From Dromiciops gliroides (lineage: Eukaryota; Chordata; Mammalia; Microbiotheria; Microbiotheriidae), in assembly GCF_019393635.1 (NCBI RefSeq), contig NC_057867.1, positions 67,955,492 to 68,019,491 on the forward strand: a stretch of 64,000 bases of DNA, read 5' to 3'. A model generated the notes under the pieces. The model was not told where the DNA came from, did no database searches, and saw nothing but the letters and a program-made list of their open reading frames with translations. Position numbers and translations under genes: made by a program. This document shows positions 54,900 through 64,000 of this stretch, piece by piece. Numbering within the stretch: the stretch's first letter is position 1; every line of letters begins with the position of its first letter.

Positions 54900-56395
54900 A
54901 GTCTGAAAAAAAAATGTGAGTTGTCTCCTAGGATAAACAAATGACCTAGAAAACGGGTTGAGGAGAGAGAATGTAAAAAAAAAATTAGACTACTTGAGAT
55001 CCATGAGCAAAGAAAAGCCTTTGCATCAATCATATTTCAAGAAATCATAGAAAAAAAACCTGATCACATCTCTTAAAATCAGAGAAGGAAGTAGAAATAG
55101 AATCCACCATTTACTTCCTGAAAGAAACCTCCAAATAAAAACTCTGAGGAGCATAGCACAATCCCAAAGTTTCCAGGGCAAAGAGAAAATACCGTAAGTA
55201 CCTAGAAAGAAAAAAAAAAAAAACAGGTACGGAGGAGCCATAGTCATAATCACATACCATTTAGTGACCATCACTATAAAGGATTTGAGAGCTTGATGGT
55301 ATTCCAGAAGGCGAAATAAAGCAACGCTTACAGCCCAGTATAATTCTACAGAGTAAAAAAGTAAGACCAAAATAGAGGACTTCCAAGCATTCCCGATGAG
55401 AGGACCAAAGGTGGCAAGAGAAAGACGAATAGGTACACATGAATGAAACATCAAGAGACTAAACAAGAATAAATAACTTTCATACTTACCTGGAGAGATG
55501 ACACATATGACCCCTCTGAACTCTATCAGGGGTCACAGAAGGAGTTTAACTAGGCAACAGGTCTGGGAGTAGGTTTTTTATGCCTTGATGATGTCAAAAG
55601 AAGACAAAAGGGAAGAACAGATGTAGAATACCCTGGGGGAAAGGATGGAGAAGAAGGTTAGGGGCAATTATAATCAGGGTGGACAAGTAGAAGTTTATAC
55701 AAACAAGGAGGAAGGGGCAGGGAGTGCATTTGAGCAGAATCCGACTGTCATCTGAACCAGTTAAAGGAGGGAAAGGGGAAAAAGCAGAATAAGAGCGAGA
55801 GTTAACTAAGGATGGGATGAGTGGAACGCTAAGCAAAACAAACTTTAAAAATGTAAAAAAAATATTTACAACTCTTTTTGCAGGGAACAGAATTAGAAAC
55901 TGAGGAGGTGCCCATCAACCGGAGAACGGATAGACAAGTTGGGGCATATGGAGAGAATGAAATACCACTGCCCTGTAGGAAATGACGAAAGGAATGATTT
56001 CAGAGAAACAAAGACTTGCATGAACTGATGGAGAGTGAAGTGAAAACAACCAGGGAAACACTTTATACTGACAACAATACTGTGAAGTCAAACAACTCTG
56101 AAAGACTCTGCAACTGTTACCACCTATCACCTTAATGACCAACCACTATTTCAGAGCACTAGGGATGAAGCATGCTACCCACCTGCTGACCAAGAGGTGA
56201 AGGATTCACAGTACCCAATGAGACGTTTTTCTCATATGTCCAGTGAGATTTGTTTTGTCTGACTACACATGTTTGCAACATGGGTTTTGCTTTTCTTTCT
56301 TAATTTGTTTGTGTGGGGATGGGGAATGATGGAGAGAGAGAGAAGGCAGATTTTTGCCAATCATAACAAATAAAATTTAATGTAAAAGGAAGATA
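54900..56395 (+). mobile_element. L1/HAL1-type element, plus strand
   Basis: AATAGAGGACTTCCAAGCAT and CATACTTACCTGGAGAGATG fit the ORF1 3' part. ATGCAAAGTG-like 3' end text follows soon after (GTGCCCATCAACCGGAGAAC, GACTTGCATGAACTGATGGA) with no ORF2, which is the HAL1 (half-L1) layout. Diverged and non-coding. Confidence 0.65.
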
Positions 56396-56535
56396 GGATG
56401 CTTTAGTGATACTTACAGTTGGGCATTATATTGCAAAAAATAAATCCCTTCAAAAAATTAAAATACGTCAAATCTAGGTAAACTACATTCACAGTATTCC
56501 TCTCCTATTTAACAATCCTATCAAAAAAGAAATGA

Positions 56536-56700
56536 GGGGCAGCTAGGTGGCATAGTGGATAGAGCATCGGCCCTGAAGTAAGGAGTACCTGAGTTCAAAT
56601 CCGGCCTCAGACACCTAACACTTACTAGCTGTGTGACCCTGGGCAAGTCACTTAACCCCAATTGCCTCACTAAAAAAAAAAAAAAAGAAAAAGAAAAAAA
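56536..56700 (+). mobile_element. Marsupial CORE-type SINE
   Basis: GGGGCAGCTAGGTGGCATAG to a long A-rich tail; AAAAAGAAATGAGG flanks both ends. Confidence 0.92.
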
Positions 56701-57039
56701 AGAAATGAGGTTAGTCTGGCATGACCTGTTCTTGATGCTGGCTGTTTGTAATCACTACTTCCATTCCTAGATATTCACCAACCATCTCTTAATTTTCCAC
56801 TAAAGTTATTTGTCACAGATGAAAACATAAAAGAGCATGTAAGTAATAAATCAGAGCAGCAACCGTGGTAGGGTAACAAACTAACAATGAATGAATTTAG
56901 TTAGGAATCTTCAGGGCCTTACACTCTAATAGTTCCCCTCTGATCAAGCCCTGGGGAGTTGATATCTCAGCACCCATTTAGCCAACCTACCTCTCTACAT
57001 CACTTCCTTGCTAAGGTCCACCAAAAATATCAGTTCATC

Positions 57040-57135
57040 CAATATAGAGTTTTCTTTGAGATAACATATGCAAAGCATTTTGTGAACTTTAAAGTGCTGT
57101 GTAAATGTTAGCTGCTATTATTGTTGTCGTTATTC
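57040..57135 (+). mobile_element. MIR/L2-type 3' tail
   Basis: GCAAAGCATTTTGTGAACTT, TAAAGTGCTGTGTAAATGTT and AGCTGCTATTATTGTTGT: a typical CORE-SINE/L2 tail. Confidence 0.6.
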
Positions 57136-57500
57136 TCTTTGACACAGAGATTAACTTGAACAATGTTATTCCTTGGTATGTAGGGCTTTCCGTGGTTGAA
57201 GAAAAGGTAGCAGATTTCTATAGTTTTATCCAATCCCAGATTCCTCTACTAGATACACATCTGAACAGGAAACTGGAGAAGAGGAAAACAGGAGACAGCA
57301 GGCCTGGGTACAGCTTTGCAAAAGAAAATGCAAGGATCGGGGAGAAGAGGGTGGGGCATAACTGAGGCCTTCCCAGCCCCTGAAGAGTTCAGGTCCAGGC
57401 TGGCCCTCAGGATTCGGGCAATGCTAAGGGTGGTTGCAAGCATGATACCAGCTTCAAGAGAACCTGCCTCTGTGCCACACCCTGAAACTTGGAACCTAAT
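57136..57500. other. Unassigned sequence
   Basis: Short overlapping ORFs on both strands; no recognisable gene or repeat. Confidence 0.25.
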
Positions 57501-59995
57501 CCTTAAGGGAAAAAGTTGAGGCATTTGAAGAATTCTTAGAAAAGAAACACCCCAAACAACAGCAATACAAGAAAGCTAAGTAGATAGAGCAACCAAAGAA
57601 AGTAGCAACAAAGAAACCATTAAGAGATTTTTTTTTCTACAAATATACAAACTGATAAGGGTGAAATCAAAAGGCAAATCTAAGAGAAACAGGTCTGAAC
57701 AATTCTCAAGGAACCCTCACAAAAGGCTGCCTACAGGGGAATCAATTCTTTTGTGTGACAAAGTGAAAGGAGGAAAGAAGAGGAAGAGGGAATATGTGAT
57801 AGAGCCAAATCAAGGCTAAGAAAAAGAACTCCTATAGTCTCTCAGGACAAAGAGAACATATGGGAGAGTGGATGAGGGGGCACGGGGGAAGGAAATGGGG
57901 AACTCTTGTTTCAGTTGTAGGAGGGGTAGCACTGAATATTGGAACCTTACAGTGCAAGCGTTTGGTGCTTTGAAACCATGCAATCCTACCTCACCATGGC
58001 TCTTGGGGGCAAGTGACCTCCTGAAGAGTGGGAAGGCCATGGATCAGGCTTCATGGTCAATGGGAAAAAAGAGCAAGAAAGAAAAATGAACAGCACGACC
58101 AGGGAAATAGGAAGTTTTCTACCAAAGAGCAAATATCCACTCCAGCATCTGCAAGGCAATAACATAGAAATTTAAGAGTAAGGGACACAAAATGGGCACC
58201 TTAGGAGCTTTAATGCCAGAAGAGACTAAAAAGTGTGAGGACCATAAATCAGAGAAAAACAGAAAGGGAATACTATGTAATGAAAAGAGCAAGAGAAAGA
58301 AAAGCAAACTGATACAGTTAGTTCAGAAATACATATTATATATAAAGCTAACTCAACTTTAAATGGAAACAGTCCACTAAAATTAAAAGGTGACATATTC
58401 GATATGGAACCCAAACCCCACACTGTTGCTTACAAGAAACACACAGAATGATGATTATCCCAATAGATGCAGAGAAAGCCTTTTACAAAACACAACACTC
58501 ATTTATACAATCAAAATCCCAACCCTACAAAGAGAAAGAGACCTTTTTAATATCCCCAAAGCCATTTCTCTAAATCCAAAGTCGAGCATCATAAGAAATT
58601 AAAAGTGCAAAGATACATTGAAAAGGAGATGAACTGTCCCTATATTCAGATGATAATATAGTTTGCTTAGAAACCCTTAATCAATCAACTAAGATGCTAA
58701 TTGAAACAATGAACATCTTCAGCAAAATTTCAGGCTACAACCCTCAAAAGTCAACATTCCTATATGATAAAATCCAAGACAGTGATTGAAAGGGAAAACA
58801 ATACTCAGTATTCATGGCTAGGCCTGCCGATATGATAAAAATGACAAAACAATATCAAAGTTAATTCATACTTTTAACACTGGATAGCATTAAAAACAAA
58901 CTGTCAAAGACATACCTTACAGAGCTTGATTAAATAACAAAATTCATTTGGAAAAACAAAAGATAAAGAATATCAAGGGGAATGAAGGGGGAAGAGCAGT
59001 TACAGACCTCAAACTGTAATATAAAGTAGCACAGTCGTTGAATCCATCTGGTATTGGTTAAAAATAAAAGGAGAGGCAGAATAAGGGAACAGACTAGACA
59101 AAGGAGAATCAGAAATAATAGGACTTAATAACCCAGTGTTCAATTAACTAGAAAACATGAATTATTTAGGAAAGAACTCCTCGTTCAATAAATAACATCT
59201 GGGACAACACTAAAGCAACCTGGCAGAAATCAGGATTAGACTAACACCTTACACCATATTCTGAAATGGATCCATGACCATCATACTATCAAGAAATATT
59301 GAGAAACAGATCCCACCTCTCACAGATATGTCTTGGATGTTAATTTAATTCCCCAATACATGAGTGGTCAAAGAATATGAACAAACTTCTCAGAAGAATT
59401 ACAAAATATTATTGCTAATAATAATGGAACATAAATCAAAACAACTGACATTTTACCTCACACTCTGCAACTTGGCAAATACAATAAAAGATGAGACTAA
59501 GCAATGTTGGAAGGGACTGTGAGAAGATGGGCATCTTGTTGCATTGCTGGTAGAACTTCAAAGAAGTATAATCATTCTGGAAAGGAATTTGGAATTACAG
59601 AAATAAAGTGACTAAAACGCCCATCCTCTTTGACCCAGAAATTCTTTTATTAGGCTTACTCTTCTAAAGAAGCCCTTGATAAGGAGAAAGTCCCCATATA
59701 CACCAAAATATTTTCAGTAGTACTTTTTGTGATAAGTTATTTGCTATCGCGTAGGGGAACAGCTAAACAAATTGTGGTACATGAAACGTAATGGAAGAGT
59801 TACATGAATTGATGGAAAATGAAAGAAGCTGGGCTAAGAGAGCAATACACACCATGACTCCAAGGGAAGCACAACCACAAAAGAAAAGGTGGGAGGAGAC
59901 ACTCCCACCTCATCTCTTTATAGAGGTAGAAAGGTCTACAAGTATCTTCAGACCTTTGCCATGTAAAGTTATGCTCATTTTTTTCCTTTTCTGCC
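57500..59995 (+). mobile_element. L1 fragments, plus strand (5' region, ORF2 pieces, 3' end)
   Basis: ACAAGAAACACACAGAATGA and TCCCAATAGATGCAGAGAAA fit ORF2, joined by an internal deletion. AACAAAATTCATTTGGAAAA, CAACACTAAAGCAACCTGGC and GAACAGCTAAACAAATTGTG follow in the right order to the 3' end. Diverged, many stops. The first kilobase is assigned less surely. Confidence 0.65.
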
Positions 59996-60189
59996 TTTAA
60001 AAATACTATTTGTTCAACTACAGTGACATAAAAACTCTAATCGATAAGAACTAATTATCCATTCTATCTTAGAGCTGGTGATAGAGACAGCAGGATACAG
60101 TTTAATATGCACCCTAGATTTTTGGAGAATAGATTTCAGATGTTTCAGAGAAACGATATAGGTAAGGTGTTAGAAATTGAAATAATACA

Positions 60190-60330
60190 AGAAATCGTAG
60201 AATAGTTTTTCGAGCCGAAAAGGACCTTAAAGGTCATTTCACTCACAAGGCCCAAAGAAGTTAAGATCACAGAGAAGTGGCAAAATGAGGATTTAAACCA
60301 GGTCTTCTGTTGTACAAATACAGGAAGAAC
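60190..60330 (-). mobile_element. MIR-type SINE, minus strand
   Basis: GAAAAGGACCTTAAAGGTCA, AAGTTAAGATCACAGAGAAG and GGATTTAAACCAGGTCTTCT fit the reverse order. Confidence 0.55.
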
Positions 60331-60416
60331 TCTGCAGTGCTTCACACAAATTCCCTAAGTTAGCCCAAGAACAAGGTAAAGATCTTAGTATTCAAAGGAC
60401 TCAAATCTACTTCATA

Positions 60417-60420
<4 letters not shown>

Positions 60421-60461
<41 letters not shown>

Positions 60462-60614
60462 TTTTTTTGGGGGGGGGGGCGGGACAATGATAGTTAAGTG
60501 ACTTGCCCAGGATCACACAGCTAGTAAGTGTCAAGTGTCTGAGGCTGGATTTGAACTCAGGTACTCCTGAATCCAGGGCTGGTGCTTAATCTACTGTGCC
60601 ACCTAGCTGCCCCC
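60421..60614 (-). mobile_element. Marsupial CORE-type SINE, minus strand, with TA/T/G tail
   Basis: AGTTAAGTGACTTGCCCAGG to CACCTAGCTGCCCC. The flanks CATAATAT and CATAATGT enclose a (TA)n and a T/G run, so the microsatellite seems to have grown inside the SINE tail. Confidence 0.88.
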
Positions 60615-61790
60615 ATAATGTGTGATATTCAAACCATTCAGGAAGTAATTAACACAAATTATTTTAAGTAGGAGGGAGAAACGTGGGCACCCCAACACTA
60701 GCCCTAGGAGGGAGTCTCTGGGACATTGTTCCAGCTTGAGAAAACAGCAAACGCTGTGAGGCTTGGACCCACACAAAGAGTTTTGTGAAGAAAAAGATCA
60801 AACTCAACAGGGAAACAGGCAGGAAGGATTAGTCAGAAGCAAAACAATCTTGAACTTCGGAGGGTGCATTAATGAAGGAAGGATTAAAGGAAACAAAAAG
60901 AGAAACCCTGTGATCAAGGTTTGGGTGAGGGGAAGAGAAGAGGGGGTACTGGAGCAGAAGCACATGTTATACTTCTTGCTAAATTCTTTGTAAAGGGGGA
61001 AGGGGTAGCACGAGCAGCAAGATGGGTGGGATGGACCCCAGGCCTGTTGGGAAGGCATGCATGTAAGGAGAAGCTACCAAATTACTGTGATACCTGTTAC
61101 CTCCTGCTGTTAGATAGTAAGCTCAGTTATTTCTGTGCTACTGGGATACAAGTACTTAAAATGTAAATGTAACAATCTTTAAAATTTGACATTTAAAAAA
61201 ATCATTTCAAATTTTGCAACCTCAAAATTGCAGTGGCCTAGGGCAAGCCTCAGGTTACCCTACCCCAGTTACAACTCTGCTTTCAAAATCGAGGTTTTTT
61301 ATTTCTGAGAAACAGTCAATCCAGTATTCAAACCTCTTTCCTTGGAAGTCTTTTAGATCATATTGCAGTGATGGCTAGCATTACAAGGCTAACCAATTGG
61401 ACAATCCTTCCTATCTGCCCTGAATTAGGAGCAGCCATTTGTTTTCCTGTCTAATTGCATAATTAATTTTTATGCTGTTATTTGTTTTCTTGATTACAGT
61501 CCTTTTGGCTAGAATCAGCCTTGTTTGGTAGGGGATCCAGATAAAATGACTGAGGAAATGTATCTGGCAAGAAAACAAAAACCTTTCTATTGTGAAAGGG
61601 CAGCTTTGCAGCCAGCATGCTGAAACCTGTGCCCCCTCCCTTCCTCCCCCCAAGTCAATTTCACTTGCTTCTAGTTGTCCATTGTACAGAGTGATCCATT
61701 TGCTCAAACTTTTTCATTTAATTGCCATGGAAATTTGATAATTTCATCTGAAAGGAGGGTTGAAGCAAACTCAGGAAGAGCTCCGATTAC
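60615..61790. other. No recognised gene
   Basis: Mixed sequence with small ORFs on both strands, the longest about 98 codons on the minus strand at 61,411-61,707 and not recognisable. No clear repeats. Confidence 0.3.
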
Positions 61791-61859
61791 TGAAAACTGG
61801 AAAAAATTCATCTTGATTAAAGCACTTCCCCCATGAAAATGGGGACCTCCTGAACTCTG

Positions 61860-62127
61860 TAAGGGTTGATTACGGGGAGGCCATTCTTTGGGGAATGCAA
61901 TAACGAACTGTACTTACTCGAGGATTTTCCAGGAATATTGGAGCAAAGGAGTGGAGACATCAAAAAAGCCCTTGAAAGGTGTAATTTTGTGGAATGTTGG
62001 CAGGAACTTACTCCAGTTCCTCTTGAAAATGAAGTGCCAAAATATGTGAACCACTTTCCAAGTCCATGATGTTGTAAGGAATGTCTGTCAGCTGTCATCA
62101 CCAATAAAGCTTTCAGCCTGAAAAAAA
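61860..62127 (+). pseudogene. Possible processed retrocopy of an unidentified gene
   Basis: A 67-codon frame (ITGRPFFGECNNELYLLEDF... ending KYVNHFPSP) has balanced composition unlike the surrounding repeats. It is followed 37 bp later by AATAAAGCTTTCAGCC and then eight A, the layout of an mRNA 3' end with its poly(A) signal and tail. Stops lie in frame just upstream of the ATG, so at best this is the 3' part of a coding sequence. I see no target duplication and do not recognise the protein. It could also be the tail of a DNA transposon or an unrelated chance ORF. Confidence 0.35.
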
Positions 62128-62369
62128 AGAATTCAGAGTATCATAGGAGATTGATTGTTAGTTTTCTAAAATGCATCTCCACCAATTCATCGTTGTTGGA
62201 ATCTGGTTCAATTTCTTTGCTTGAGTTAGTTATTTCAAACTGAAGGACTGGGAGGAATTTGCAGAGATTAGATTACTTGGGATTTTTGACTGTTTTCATA
62301 ACCATTCAGCCGCTGTCACTTTGGACAAACCAACATAAGAAAAATCTAATAGCTTAGGAATATACATGC

Positions 62370-62401
<32 letters not shown>

Positions 62402-63470
62402 ATAGAGAGAGAGATGTATATTATATATGAAACTATATAATACCTATATAATGGCATGTATAAATATCTAGGCTATTGTGTAAGTGATTTTCTGTGAGGG
62501 ATAACTTTAAAAAACAATGAATTGACAACTTCTGCACTGTTAAAGAAGAGTAGCTATTGTGGAGGGTCAGCACACAACAGGTACCTTCTGACCTATTCCT
62601 CATCCTAATGTCGTGAAATTTGCCCTCTAGGGCTAAGCAGAACAACTCTGAAGCTAACTTTCCTTTAACCTTTACATTTTTTCCCCTTTATTATGAATTT
62701 AATCAATAAAAACAAAAGAAAAATTCTGTATAAAATCAGTAACTTCTCCTATATTCAGGCTGCTTTTTAAATCACTTTCTTCTATCCACTTTGTTCTTCA
62801 GCCCTAAAAAATGAAAAGTAGATATCTATAGCTAGAGTCACAAATGACCTACTCTGCAAGGAAAAAATATGGACATTCAATGAATGAGAGGTGGAAGCTT
62901 TTTTGCAACAAAACAAGAACCAAAAGTGAAACCCAACAGATGAGAATGGAACTGTCAACTTGCACATAAGAAAACAACAGAAACACAAGTGTGAACATGC
63001 ACACCTGTCACAAAAAGAGGAAGTAAGGAAACCAATTACCTGATGTTCAGAGGTTACTTTAAAAAAGATTGAAACGAGGTTTAAAAAAGGACAAAGAGTT
63101 ATAGTCAATGAATCAGGTAGACCATAAAGACTTCACTTAAAGAAACAGGAGCAGAATTGAAGCACCACAGACTTCTCTAGGTGAACCAATGCATTTTGTG
63201 AGATGGAATTTCCAAGTGGAAGAGTATACATACTGGGACAGAGGAATAGGTGTTTGGGTTAAACAGTGAAGAAAAAGGGAGCTGCTACAAAATAGGACAG
63301 ACAGTGGAAGGTAGAGACTGAGTCAGTGCCTGAAAAGGGGCGGGGGTACAATGGGAAAAGACAACTTCATTAGTTGGGGGGAGCGGAGTTGATGCACTGA
63401 GAGAAGGAGGAAGAGAAATAGCAGCACTGCTCAACTTGAATAAGCAGGTTGGGTTCCCAGAGGGCAGCTA
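62128..63470. other. AT-rich sequence, no recognised gene
   Basis: Contains a TA/GA microsatellite at about 62,366-62,412. Small ORFs only; no clear repeat family. Confidence 0.3.
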
Positions 63471-63474
63471 CTAC

Positions 63475-63655
63475 TCACAAATTTTTGTTTGTCCCTTATT
63501 CTGGAAGAAGAAGAACAATGACAGCAGGAGGACAATGTCTTGATCTGCAATGAGTTGGGTTTAAGTGAGGTGGAGCTGTACAGAGTCATCAGAGTCATTC
63601 TCTCTTCCAGAGTCATCTGAGTCCAGAGGTAAGACATAAGTCAGGACGACTGGCA
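63475..63655 (-). mobile_element. Marsupial tRNA/RTE-type SINE, minus strand
   Basis: TTTGTTTGTCCCTTATTCTG, GAACAATGACAGCAGGAGGA, TTTAAGTGAGGTGGAGCTGT, CTCTCTTCCAGAGTCATCTG and CAGGACGACTGGCAATGGCC lie in the order of this SINE family in reverse. Same family as 4,185-4,430. Confidence 0.75.
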
Positions 63656-63667
63656 ATGGCCATGGGG

Positions 63668-63810
63668 AACAACACTATAGAACTGATAAAACTAAAAGCT
63701 GGTTCTTTAAAAAAAAAAATAACAGAATCAGTCAAGCTTTAGGCAACCTGATTGAAAGAAGGAGGAAAATGGAATTAACAAAGAAAAAACCATAAAATCA
63801 CAAGCTTTTA
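63668..63810 (+). mobile_element. L1 ORF2 fragment, plus strand
   Basis: AACTAAAAGCTGGTTCTTTA with TTAGGCAACCTGATTGAAAG matches the conserved ORF2 segment encoding KAGSL...NLI. Continues weakly toward the window end. Confidence 0.6.
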
Positions 63811-64000
63811 TTTACAAAAATATAACACCCCCTGCAACGCTACTTCTCCAACTCCTACTCACATTGATGAAACAGGTTCTGAGTGTGTGGTTAACTGGGT
63901 CTTCCTTTAGGGTTTTAGGAGTGACCCTAAGAGGCTGGCTCCAAAGTTCCTACTGGTGTACTTCCCATTAAATATTAGTCAGCAAGAGACTTCCATTAGC

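Overview
The window reads as marsupial (metatherian) genomic DNA. The diagnostic evidence is the repeat content: about a dozen copies of the marsupial CORE-type SINE that begins GGGGCAGCTAGGTGGCGCAG, several with intact target-site duplications; an RTE-clade (BovB-like) LINE 3' end with the matching RTE-tailed SINE; many marsupial-type L1/HAL1 pieces; and L2/CR1-type LINE tails. Opossum and dasyurids both fit, and I cannot choose between them. I find no intact protein-coding gene. The open reading frames are short, fall in repeats or low-complexity DNA, or are translations of a repeated RNA hairpin.

Region 1 (about 1-37,460) is a head-to-tail array in which every unit carries one pre-microRNA-like hairpin of about 84 nt on the + strand. 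I count 42 good hairpins and about 7 decayed ones. The hairpin is the best conserved part of each unit. The two arms have changed together between subfamilies (I name them A, B, C, C' and D), which is strong evidence that the RNA fold has been maintained. The units have been reshuffled by segmental duplication, including two pairs of near-identical blocks of about 650 and 750 bp. The spacers share an ancestral sequence that includes an old antisense CORE-SINE-like fragment, and SINEs and an L1 tail have inserted into individual units. A large X-linked, rapidly evolving microRNA cluster is known in the opossum. This array is either that cluster, its orthologue, or a similar one; X linkage is inference.

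Region 2 (about 33,770-48,300) is ordinary repeat-rich DNA: SINEs, L2/CR1-type LINE 3' ends, a probable solo LTR fossil inserted in one of them, and many minus-strand L1 fragments. One 750-bp array block (36,128-36,873) lies beyond an L2/LTR block.

Region 3 (about 48,300-54,880) is a large inverted repeat. A 600-750 bp unique outer block on each side flanks a long polypyrimidine arm (49,330-51,340) and its polypurine mirror (51,345-54,273), with the centre of symmetry near 51,343. A SINE with a clean target duplication sits only in the left arm, so it inserted after the arms formed.

Region 4 (about 54,900-64,000) holds plus-strand L1/HAL1 fragments, SINEs, TA microsatellites and one small sequence that looks like a processed retrocopy (61,860-62,127), whose parent I do not recognise.
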